This document shows, one piece after another, positions 57,293 through 64,000 of a DNA stretch of 64,000 nt; positions within the stretch are counted from its first letter, which is position 1, and each line of letters begins with the position of its first letter. The stretch is from the NCBI GenBank assembly GCA_963747535.1, contig CAVVFX010000015.1, forward strand, positions 62,001-126,000. The letters are read 5' to 3'. Source of the DNA: CAVVFX01 sp963747535. GTDB taxonomy: Bacteria; Acidobacteriota; Terriglobia; Bryobacterales; Bryobacteraceae. The notes under the pieces were generated by a model. The model ran no database searches, was not told where the DNA came from, and saw only the letters and a program-made list of their open reading frames with translations. Made by a program: the position numbers and the translations under genes.

Positions 57293-57646
57293 TTACGGCA
57301 CCCACTTACCATCTACCATCCGCCGCTCGACCTTGCGATCCTTGTCGAGCAGCACCAGGTCCGCCAGTTGGCCGGTTGCAATATCCGTCACAGGGGCATC
57401 TGCCTTCACATAGCGGCCGGTGCCGTCGATGCGCGCGCTGTCCTGAGGAATCGGCGTCATCGAACGGGGACCCACCTCGCGGATTCGCTTGCCCTCAATC
57501 ACCACTACCGCGTCCGGAACCTCCGCGTTGTCCGTCACCAGCGTCGCGCCGACGATCACGGTGACCCGATCCGACCCCGTGTTGGCACATCCCGTGAACA
57601 GCGCGAGTCCGATCGTCATGCCAACCATCGCCAGGGCCAGCCGCAT
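57293..57646 (-). CDS. Lipoprotein with amidohydrolase flanking domain but no catalytic barrel
   Basis: 117 residues. Lipobox LFTGC at about residues 16-20, so a lipoprotein. Then VIVGATLVTDNAEVPDAVVVIEGKRIREVGP is the N-terminal beta part of amidohydrolases, and after a short link (QDSARIDGTGRYVKADAPVTDIA) TGQLADLVLLDKDRKVERRMVDGKWV is the C-terminal beta part. The metal-binding TIM barrel that should lie between is absent. The frame is open, so either an internal deletion joined the ends or a small family keeps only this sandwich. It directly abuts the Gfo/Idh stop upstream, on the same strand. Confidence 0.7.
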   Translation of the reverse strand: MRLALAMVGMTIGLALFTGCANTGSDRVTVIVGATLVTDNAEVPDAVVVIEGKRIREVGPRSMTPIPQDSARIDGTGRYVKADAPVTDIATGQLADLVLLDKDRKVERRMVDGKWVP

Positions 57647-59032
57647 CTACACCTTCTCCGCGGCCGGATGGACGTAGGGCGCGCGATAGGTTCTCCGCAA
57701 GAGCCGCGTAGCCTCTTCGTCTCCAGTCACACGGTGCTGCTGGGGGTCGTAATGTAATTCCCGTCCCAGCTTCAACGCCATATTGCCTAAGATGCAGCTC
57801 GACGCCGAAATGTATCCCTCTTCAATGTCGGATACGGGTTTGTCGCGCCGGTCGATACAACTCAGCAGGTTCTGCATGTGATAGCGAACCGCCGGAGCCA
57901 CATGGCGCTCCAGGTCCTTCTCGGTCCGATCCTCCGGGAACTGCTCATACTCGTACGTCACGTCTTTGTGAATGGCTTCTCCCTTGACCGGATGAAAGTC
58001 GTAGCCATATACGCCGGCTTTCAAGGTGCCTTGGTCTCCGTATAGCGTCGCGCCCCATTGATTGTTCCGATTGGGATCGGGAGCGTCGCCCCAGGAGCGA
58101 TGCTGCCAGATCACGTCCACTGCATCGTAGCGGAACGTTATCGTCTGGGTATCGGTAATATTCGCCGTGCTTTCCTTGTCCACCAGAATCCCACCCCCCG
58201 ACGAAATGCTGTTCGGCCATCCCAAACCCAGCATCCACCGCGTCATATCGAAAAAATGGACGCACATGTCGCCCACGATGCCGTTGCCGTACTCCATGAA
58301 CGCGCGCCATTTCCGGGGATGCGTCAGCGCGCAATAGGGACGCATCGGGGCGGGGCCGGTCCAGGTCGCGTAATCGAAAGTCGCCGGGGGCGTCAAATCC
58401 GGAGCGATGCCGGTGGCGCGCATATGGTAGTAGCAGTACACTTCTACCAGCGCAACCTTGCCCAACTTGCCAGCCTTCACGATCTGCTCACGCGCTTCCG
58501 CCAGGTGGGGAGTGCTGCGGCGCTGCATACCCACCTGCACCACCCGGTTATATTTGCGAGCGGCGGCCAGCATCGCGCGTCCTTCTTCGACATCCACACT
58601 GATAGGCTTCTGGCAATACACGTCCGCGCCCAATTTCACCGCCTCGATCATGGTCAGCGCGTGCCAGTGATCCGGAGTGCCAATGAGCACAATATCCAGA
58701 TTCTTCTGCGCCAGCATCTGGCGGTAGTCGGAATACAGCTGCGGAACTTTCTTCGAGCGCTGCCGCCCGGCCACGATCTGTCCTGCCTCGTTGAGCATGT
58801 TCTTGTCGACGTCGCAGAGCGACACTACCTCGACGGGAGAAACCTGGATCAGCCGCAGCAGATCGATCTTTCCGTACCACCCGCAGCCGATCAATCCGAC
58901 GCGGCGCACTTTCTCCTTATCGAAACCCCGGCTCTCTGTAAATGCGGGACTCTGCACAAACGACTGCCCTTGCCCGTTTGCCTGCGCAGCCAGCCCTGCG
59001 ACACCCGCGCCAATGAATTGACGGCGATCCAT
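57647..59032 (-). CDS. Tat-exported Gfo/Idh/MocA family oxidoreductase
   Basis: 461 residues from ATG 59032 (AAGGAG upstream); the open frame reaches 59191 but lacks a site there. The twin-arginine leader MDRRQFIGAGVAGLAAQA precedes the Rossmann NAD(P)-binding domain (VRRVGLIGCGWYGKIDLLRLIQ, SLCDVDKNM, DIVLIGTPDHWHALTMIEAVKLGADVYCQKPISVDVEEG with the catalytic Lys of CQKP). The C-terminal GFO_IDH_MocA_C part follows. It oxidises or reduces a sugar-like substrate in the periplasm. The gene is divergent from a TIM-barrel isomerase whose start is 60 bp away; both probably act on the same compound. Confidence 0.92.
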   Translation of the reverse strand: MDRRQFIGAGVAGLAAQANGQGQSFVQSPAFTESRGFDKEKVRRVGLIGCGWYGKIDLLRLIQVSPVEVVSLCDVDKNMLNEAGQIVAGRQRSKKVPQLYSDYRQMLAQKNLDIVLIGTPDHWHALTMIEAVKLGADVYCQKPISVDVEEGRAMLAAARKYNRVVQVGMQRRSTPHLAEAREQIVKAGKLGKVALVEVYCYYHMRATGIAPDLTPPATFDYATWTGPAPMRPYCALTHPRKWRAFMEYGNGIVGDMCVHFFDMTRWMLGLGWPNSISSGGGILVDKESTANITDTQTITFRYDAVDVIWQHRSWGDAPDPNRNNQWGATLYGDQGTLKAGVYGYDFHPVKGEAIHKDVTYEYEQFPEDRTEKDLERHVAPAVRYHMQNLLSCIDRRDKPVSDIEEGYISASSCILGNMALKLGRELHYDPQQHRVTGDEEATRLLRRTYRAPYVHPAAEKV

Positions 59033-59091
59033 AGCACTCTCCTTCAAGAACGTTTCGCTCGCCATTGTACTAGACTGTGGGAGGAGAACGC

Positions 59092-59934
59092 ATGTCACAA
59101 GAAACTTCCCGACGCGGATTTCTCGGCGCCGCGGCGATGCTCGGCGGTGGTCTGGCTGCTTCGCCTGCTTTCGCCGCCTCCGCATCCTCACCGGGCAGCG
59201 TCAAGCTGGGAATCTGTTCCTATTCGTTTGGCAAGGGCAAGCTCGCCGACGAGATCGACGCGATCAAGACCGCGCACGTTCGCTACATCAACATCAAACC
59301 CGAGTTTCACCTCCCCTACGACAGTTCGCCGTCTCAAATCGCGGAGATCAAGAAGTTACTCGACGACAACGGCCTGATCCTGGCCGGCACCGGAGCCACG
59401 TACCTCCTGAAGGTGGACGCGGGAGAAATCCGCCAGCGCTTCGAGTTCAACAAGGCGCTGGGTTCCCCGCTGATCGTGATCGGCCCCACGGTGGAGACGC
59501 TGCCCCTGATCGAAAAGTGCGTGAAGGAATACGACATCAAGGTCGCGGTGCACAACCACGGCCCGTCGGACAAGCATTTCCCGACTCCGCAATCCGCGCT
59601 GGCCGCAATCAAGGGTATGGACCCGCGCGTGGGCCTGTGCATGGATATCGGCCACACCATGCGCAGCGGAGTCAATCCGACCGACGCCGCGAAACTCGCC
59701 GGCGCGCGACTGCTCGACCTGCATACCAAGGACGTTCACATGGCCAAAGACGGCAAGTGGATGTCAGCCGATTGCGGCGATGGAGACATAGATCTCGCAG
59801 GACTCTTCCGCCAGCTCAGGAAGCAAGGCTTCAGCGGTTTCAGCAACCTGGAGTACGAAGTCAGCGGTCCGGGGAAAGATCTCGGTATCCAACGCTCCAT
59901 GTCCTATCTGCGAGGCGTAGCCGCGGCAATCTGA
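59092..59934 (+). CDS. Tat-exported sugar phosphate isomerase/epimerase-like TIM-barrel protein
   Basis: 280 residues from ATG 59092 after GGAGGAG. The twin-arginine leader ETSRRGFLGAAAMLGGGLAASPAFA is followed by the AP_endonuc_2/xylose-isomerase-like barrel: LGICSYSFGKGKL, VRYINIKPEFHLPYD, KVAVHNHGPSDKHFPTPQSAL, VGLCMDIGHTMRSG, LLDLHTKDVHM and GFSNLEYEVSGPG, with His, Asp, Glu metal ligands. It likely isomerises a keto- or inositol-type sugar. Divergent from the Gfo/Idh gene with 59 bp between, so a shared control region is likely. Confidence 0.9.
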   Translation: MSQETSRRGFLGAAAMLGGGLAASPAFAASASSPGSVKLGICSYSFGKGKLADEIDAIKTAHVRYINIKPEFHLPYDSSPSQIAEIKKLLDDNGLILAGTGATYLLKVDAGEIRQRFEFNKALGSPLIVIGPTVETLPLIEKCVKEYDIKVAVHNHGPSDKHFPTPQSALAAIKGMDPRVGLCMDIGHTMRSGVNPTDAAKLAGARLLDLHTKDVHMAKDGKWMSADCGDGDIDLAGLFRQLRKQGFSGFSNLEYEVSGPGKDLGIQRSMSYLRGVAAAI

Positions 59935-60009
59935 CGAACCAGTGGCTAGGAACGCGTCTGCCGTGGGTTGCGGCAACCCGTGCTATTCTGAAGCCGTCTA
60001 CGTAGTGCC

Positions 60010-60843
60010 ATGCGACTTCGCACTCTACTCGGCATTGTGTCCTTATCGGTGGCCGTGTGGTGCGGAATGCTCCTCGCACAGCGGCCCTTCAAAGAGTACG
60101 ATGCCATCGAGTACTCCAATTTTCCGGTCCCGCCGGACTATAACCAGAAAACTGAATGGACGCGCGCCCGTCTGCGCTACCCCGATATCTACGGTTACCC
60201 GTTGAACCCGAACCTTCGTATGAATGACGGCCGGGAGTTTCCCGGATACTGGACCATGGATTACCCCCGTTCAGACCGTCATCTACTGGCGGGAGTGAGG
60301 CGATTGACTCGTATCGAGACGCGCTCCGTGGAACAGATCGTCGATCTCGACGGCACCGACGATGTCTACAACTGGCCGGTGACCTACGGCGTCGAAGTCG
60401 GCCACTGGCGACTCCCCGACGAGCAGGCGCACCAGCTTCGCGAATACCTGCTGCGGGGCGGTTTTTTCATGTGCGACGATTTTCACGGGGAAGAGGAGTG
60501 GGCACAATTCATCGACAGTATGCAGCGGGTTTTCCCGGACCGTCCGATCGTCGAAATCCCCGATTCCGACCCGATCTTTCACACCATCTACGACCTGGAT
60601 GAACGTTTTCAAGTACCCGGCGCGCAGGTCTTCGAGACCGGGCGAACCTATGAGCACAACGGCAAGATTCCTCATTGGCGATGTATCCGCGACGATAAGG
60701 GCCGCATCATCGTGGCGATCTGCTTCAATATGGATTTAGGCGACGCGTGGGAGCACTCCGATGAGGCGCAGTATCTCGAGAAATGGGCGACGCTGGCCTA
60801 TCGGGTGGCGATGAATTACTTCGTTTATGATCTAACGCACTAA
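60010..60843 (+). CDS. DUF4159 exported protein
   Basis: 277 residues with a leader (MRLRTLLGIVSLSVAVWCGMLLAQ). The DUF4159 domain spans most of the rest: WTRARLRYPDIYG, WTMDYPRSDRHLLAGVRRLTRI, LREYLLRGGFFMCDDFHGEEEWAQF, FPDRPIVEIPDSDPIFHTIYDLDE, GRIIVAICFNMDLGDAWEHSDEAQYLEKWATLAYRVAMNY. The fold is glutamine-amidotransferase-like. The family is often linked to MoxR/VWA gene sets; here those are absent. It starts 75 bp after the isomerase and may be cotranscribed. Confidence 0.9.
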   Translation: MRLRTLLGIVSLSVAVWCGMLLAQRPFKEYDAIEYSNFPVPPDYNQKTEWTRARLRYPDIYGYPLNPNLRMNDGREFPGYWTMDYPRSDRHLLAGVRRLTRIETRSVEQIVDLDGTDDVYNWPVTYGVEVGHWRLPDEQAHQLREYLLRGGFFMCDDFHGEEEWAQFIDSMQRVFPDRPIVEIPDSDPIFHTIYDLDERFQVPGAQVFETGRTYEHNGKIPHWRCIRDDKGRIIVAICFNMDLGDAWEHSDEAQYLEKWATLAYRVAMNYFVYDLTH

Positions 60844-60905
60844 ACATCCGTAAACGAGCTTTACCCTCCAATCAGCGACTGCTACAGTCTTAGAGAGTAA
60901 TAACC

Positions 60906-61247
60906 TTGGAGTGCCCATCCGTTTTGTCATTTGCGCTCCTTTTGATGAGCAGTAACCTCGCGCTGGCCTACGCGGGAGCAGTCGTTCTGGGTGTCGTTTT
61001 TGTGGTGTGCTTCTTGTGGATACTCGCGATTTTCGCGTGGTTCCGCAAACCTATTGAGTTATCAGCCTCTTGCCCGCGTTGCGGCTCAAAGGACTTCCGG
61101 CCTTCGCGCGACCTTACCACGATTGGCCTCATCCGGAGAAAACTGGGGGTGTTTCCGTTTCGGTGCCGCGGATGTACGCGGCGGTTCGTCAGCCGTTCTC
61201 TCAACGGCGGCCACACCCCCATTGCTGACCGTTTAGCTGCGCAATAG
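60906..61247 (+). CDS. Small membrane protein with a cytosolic zinc ribbon
   Basis: 113 residues or fewer. One or two N-terminal membrane segments (ALLLMSSNLALAYAGAVVLGVVFVVCFLWILAIFAWF) and a four-Cys zinc ribbon (CPRCGSKDFRPSRD, then FRCRGCTRRFVSRS). The start is uncertain: TTG at 60906 or ATG at 60945, neither with a clear ribosome site. The ribbon resembles that in other small bacterial membrane proteins of unknown role. The end overlaps the region of the decayed MerR gene on the other strand. Confidence 0.6.
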   Translation: MECPSVLSFALLLMSSNLALAYAGAVVLGVVFVVCFLWILAIFAWFRKPIELSASCPRCGSKDFRPSRDLTTIGLIRRKLGVFPFRCRGCTRRFVSRSLNGGHTPIADRLAAQ

Positions 61248-61594
61248 CTGCGCGCCGGGCTAAGTCTTCAATATCGCGGTCAGGCGCGGTGAATCCGCAC
61301 CGAACGGGCAGAATCTGCCCGGTCAACCACAAGCGCTGCATGACGAGGTGCACCGGTTCTCCGGTGGCTGCCGATCCGGGCGCGAAACATGCCTGCGTGC
61401 CGCTCGATTGCTCCTCTTATCATTCGTTGACTGATTGCTTGATTTCCTCGACACACGCCAGATGCCGCGAGGCGTAGACTGCGTCCGGCCTTTATGGGGC
61501 CATCGAGCAGGCCGCGAGAAATGTAGAAACGGAGGGTCCCTGCGGGTGTACCGGATTCTTCGGAAAGTTCCGCGAGCGTCTTGGAATCGCTCAT
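61201..61594 (-). pseudogene. MerR-family regulator, frameshifted
   Basis: From ATG 61594 the first 38 residues are a MerR DNA-binding domain (MSDSKTLAELSEESGTPAGTLRFYISRGLLDGPIKAGR). Near 61480 the frame is lost. The other frame continues as VYASRHLACVEEIKQSVNE, then two stops (TGA TAA), then FAPGSAATGEPVHLVMQRLW and IEDLARRAAIAQL. The pieces fit one gene with at least one frameshift and adjacent nonsense codons. The open frame that runs on from the first part (to 61280) gives an Arg-rich tail unrelated to MerR. Its effector domain and targets cannot be judged. Confidence 0.65.
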
Positions 61595-61631
61595 GGAATC
61601 AGAGTAGCGGAGTAATGTCTTATTTCGAAAG

Positions 61632-61675
61632 GTTGCTGCGCACCCGGCAGACCGCACAAACGACGATCTACCCCA
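61632..61675. repeat. Dispersed palindromic repeat, family A, copy 9 (degenerate)
   Basis: GTTGCTGCGCAC resembles the first hairpin and GGCAGACCGCACAAACGACGA, with a later CTACCCC, the second. Several stem positions no longer pair. It lies between the MerR remnant and the ClC gene. Confidence 0.55.
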
Positions 61676-61751
61676 CAGAGAGTTCTGTGCCGATTCGCAC
61701 CGGGCACTTCGCGTTCTGCGCCGCGGTCTCTTATTCTGAAAGAAGTGACTG

Positions 61752-63491
61752 ATGCGTACCCCTCAAATCGTTGACAAGGCTCGTGAATGGACCCGTCGCC
61801 TTCCCGATCGTGAAGACCGGATTTCGATCCTCTTGAGTTTTGTCATCGGAGCGCTAGTCGGACTCGTCGTCGTCGCCTTCATCCTTCTCACCGGACGGCT
61901 CGCCGTCCGCATGTATCCTCCAGGCAGCGCAGCCTGGCGACGCATCCTGGTTCCCACCGCGGGTTCGCTCTTCTCCGGCTATCTGCTTTGGCGCTATTTT
62001 CCGGACGCGCGGGGCAGCGGCATTCCGCAAACCAAGTTTGCCATCTTCATCCACAACGGCTACATTTCCCTCAAGACCGTCATCGGAAAATTCCTCTGCT
62101 GTTCCATCTCGCTCGCCAGCGGCATCGCACTCGGGCGCGAAGGCCCGTCCGTCCAGATCGGCGCGGGAATCGCTTCGGTTCTCGGACGCCGCTTCGGACT
62201 GAGCGCCACCACCGTCCGCGACCTGGTGCCCATGGGTAGCGCAGCCGCGCTCGCCGCGGCTTTCAACACGCCCATCGCCGCGGTACTCTTCTCGCTCGAG
62301 GAAGTCCTCGATGACCTGCATGCTCCCGTCCTCGGCGCAGTGGTTATCAGTTCCGCGACTTCATGGATGTTCCTGCACCTGATCCTGGGCGACGAACCTC
62401 TGTTCCACGTCCCCGCCTATCATCTGGTCAGTAACATCGAGTTCGCGATTTACGCGATCCTCGGCCTCATCGGGGGACTCGGTTCGGTCGTCTTCGTCAA
62501 GCTGCTACTTGCGATTCGCGCCTGGTTTCGACAGCTACCCAAGTGGACCGGTTGGTTCCAGCCGGCCATCGGCGGACTCGCGGTGGGCCTGATGGGATGG
62601 TTCATGCCTGAAGTTCTGGGAGTCGGCTACGACTACGTAGAAAAAGTTCTCGGAGGCGACCTTGCGCTCAAGACCGTGGTCTTGCTCGCTCTACTGAAAA
62701 TTGTGGGCACAGCCACCTGTTACGGATCGGGAAACGCCGGCGGCATCTTCGGCCCCAGCCTGTTTATCGGCGCCACGATCGGAGGAGCAGTGGGCTCGGT
62801 AGCGCATTCGCTCTTTCCAGCGCAAACCGCCGGTCCCGGCGCTTATGCGTTAATCGGCATGGGAGCAGCCTTCGCCGGTATCGTCAGGACGCCGCTCACT
62901 TCGGTCATCATGATTTTTGAAATGACGCGCGACTACTCCATCATCGTGCCACTGATGATCGCCAATCTGATCGCTTTCCTGGTATCGTACGGCCTCCAGC
63001 GCGAGCCGATTTACGAAGCGCTGGCTCACCAGGAAGGCATCAACCTGCCCGCCGGCGAATCGCGCGATCAGCTCGCGCGTCTCCAAGCCGGCGCATTCAT
63101 GCAACCCGAAGACCGCGCCTTTCCTCCCGACCTCGATCTCGCCGCTGCGGCCAAACGGCTGAAGGAAGCCCGCGTCAACGCCTGGCCCGTCGTCCAGGAC
63201 CATCTCCTCACGGGTATCGCCCACCTGAAGGACATGGGCGTCTTGGACGGCAGCGCCAACCGTGTCGCCAGGGACATCGTGAACCAACCGGCCGACGGGT
63301 CTGCGGCCAAGTTCCCGTTCATTTATCCCGACCAGTCACTCAGCCTGGCGCTCGAAAAAATGGGCTCGTCCGGAATCGACGCCTTGCCGGTCGTGAGCCG
63401 CGCCGATATCAGACAGTTTCTGGGAGTCCTGACCTTGCCGGACATTTTGAACGCGTACGGCGTGATGGCGTACTCGGAGCGGGAGTCCTGA
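61752..63491 (+). CDS. ClC-family chloride channel/transporter with CBS domains
   Basis: 579 residues with about ten membrane helices. The ClC selectivity motifs are GSGIP (residues 88-92), GREGP (128-132, with the gating Glu 131) and GNAGGIFGPSLFIGA (near residue 325). A cytosolic C-terminal half (about residues 440-579) carries two CBS-type parts (MQPEDRAFPPDLDLAAAAKRLKEARVNAWPVVQDHLLTGIAHL and FPFIYPDQSLSLALEKMGSSGIDALPVV). It moves chloride, perhaps in exchange for protons. The start is ATG 61752. A TPR membrane protein follows 3 bp later, probably in the same operon. Confidence 0.95.
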   Translation: MRTPQIVDKAREWTRRLPDREDRISILLSFVIGALVGLVVVAFILLTGRLAVRMYPPGSAAWRRILVPTAGSLFSGYLLWRYFPDARGSGIPQTKFAIFIHNGYISLKTVIGKFLCCSISLASGIALGREGPSVQIGAGIASVLGRRFGLSATTVRDLVPMGSAAALAAAFNTPIAAVLFSLEEVLDDLHAPVLGAVVISSATSWMFLHLILGDEPLFHVPAYHLVSNIEFAIYAILGLIGGLGSVVFVKLLLAIRAWFRQLPKWTGWFQPAIGGLAVGLMGWFMPEVLGVGYDYVEKVLGGDLALKTVVLLALLKIVGTATCYGSGNAGGIFGPSLFIGATIGGAVGSVAHSLFPAQTAGPGAYALIGMGAAFAGIVRTPLTSVIMIFEMTRDYSIIVPLMIANLIAFLVSYGLQREPIYEALAHQEGINLPAGESRDQLARLQAGAFMQPEDRAFPPDLDLAAAAKRLKEARVNAWPVVQDHLLTGIAHLKDMGVLDGSANRVARDIVNQPADGSAAKFPFIYPDQSLSLALEKMGSSGIDALPVVSRADIRQFLGVLTLPDILNAYGVMAYSERES

Positions 63492-63494
63492 GCC

Positions 63495-64000
63495 GTGCCG
63501 CAGTCGACGAAACCCAACCTTCCCGCGCCAACGCTGGCACTTATCGTGCTGGCGGTAATGGCCGCACTTTATGGGGTCGACAAGTTTCTGGCTGCCCAGG
63601 AACAAAGCGAAGTCGACCAGGAAGCCTCTAGCAACTTCGCTGCCGGACAGAAGCTGCTGAATGCGGCAAAGCCGCACCAGGCCGTCGACAACTTCGCTCG
63701 TGCGCATTCGCTAGATCGCAATAATCACGAGTACCTGCTCTTTCTGGCCACGGCTCAATTGGCGGATCGCCAGTTCGCCGCGGCGCGCTCCACGCTGGAG
63801 GAAGCCCTGGAAGACGACTCCAACGACGGCCGCGCCAATCTGCTGATGGCGCGACTGCTGGCCGCGGAGGGCCGCTTCAAAGACGCCGACTCGTTCTACC
63901 ATCGCGCGATTTACGGAACGTGGCCTTCTCATGCGCCGAATCCAGCTGCCAAAGCCCGGCTTGAACTTGTCGACATGCTCGCCGATCATGGCAGCAATCA
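63495..64000 (+). CDS. Membrane-anchored TPR protein, C-terminus beyond the window
   Basis: Starts with GTG 63495, three bases after the ClC stop, and stays open to the right edge (168 residues seen). One N-terminal membrane helix (TLALIVLAVMAALYGVDKFLA) is followed by TPR-like helices (EASSNFAAGQKLLNAAKPHQAVDNFARAHSLDRNNHEYLLFLATAQLADRQFAAARSTLEEALEDDSNDGRANLLMARLLAAEGRFKDADSFYHRAI). It probably scaffolds other proteins at the membrane. The tight spacing to the ClC gene argues for coexpression. Confidence 0.85.
   Translation, partial: MPQSTKPNLPAPTLALIVLAVMAALYGVDKFLAAQEQSEVDQEASSNFAAGQKLLNAAKPHQAVDNFARAHSLDRNNHEYLLFLATAQLADRQFAAARSTLEEALEDDSNDGRANLLMARLLAAEGRFKDADSFYHRAIYGTWPSHAPNPAAKARLELVDMLADHGSN

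Overview
The window looks like a chromosomal segment of an Acidobacteriota bacterium close to Candidatus Solibacter / Bryobacterales. This rests on gene content, not on a marker gene. There are two very large Oar-type TonB-dependent receptors with an N-terminal carboxypeptidase-regulatory domain, a VWFA protein of the acidobacterial type (TIGR03436-like), a secreted protein ending in a Solibacter-type C-terminal domain (TIGR03437-like), a DUF1501/DUF1800 pair, a Tat-exported Gfo/Idh/MocA oxidoreductase beside a TIM-barrel isomerase, and PEP-CTERM and dockerin surface proteins. G+C is high throughout except in one mobile element. No rRNA, tRNA or CRISPR array was recognised.

Layout. 1-7 kb: a TonB receptor cut by the left edge, a multi-PAS hybrid histidine kinase and an exported methyltransferase. 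7.4-10.3 kb: B12-dependent ribonucleotide reductase nrdJ behind two NrdR-like boxes and a leader hairpin. 10.4-12.6 kb: a toxin-antitoxin patch (DUF433 with a frameshifted DUF5615, hicB-hicA, a lone hicB) and a sulfatase stub. 12.8-17.6 kb: DUF1501/DUF1800 and glpD. 17.7-26.4 kb: the second TonB receptor, an amidase with a small partner, YihY, a VWFA protein and an alginate-export-type porin. 26.5-31.5 kb: a housekeeping run on the minus strand, valS-nadC-birA-hypothetical. 32.2-36.8 kb: an accessory island with a two-gene operon (NYN-like protein plus dCMP-type deaminase) and a 2141-bp IS1595-type element that carries a cargo membrane gene and sits inside a decayed PIN toxin gene. 37-42.6 kb: small stress proteins, a GT39-like enzyme, a YprB-like exonuclease, a DoxX-like protein and heparinase. 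42.9-45.7 kb: a DUF4062-like protein, a GNAT and three tail-collar paralogues. 46-55 kb: three secreted or surface proteins. 55-64 kb: FGGY sugar kinase, KdsC-like phosphatase, Gfo/Idh, TIM-barrel isomerase, DUF4159, a decayed MerR regulator, a ClC channel and a TPR protein cut by the right edge.

Two families of dispersed two-hairpin palindromic repeats (REP/BIME-like) sit between genes. Family A has about nine whole or partial copies; family B has three. Base changes in the stems are compensated between copies. The most interesting items are the cargo-bearing IS1595-type element with its reconstructable target gene, the 10-bp repeat that switches the reading frame of the DUF5615 toxin, the NYN-like/deaminase operon, the repeat families, and a dockerin protein next to a cohesin-like PEP-CTERM protein.
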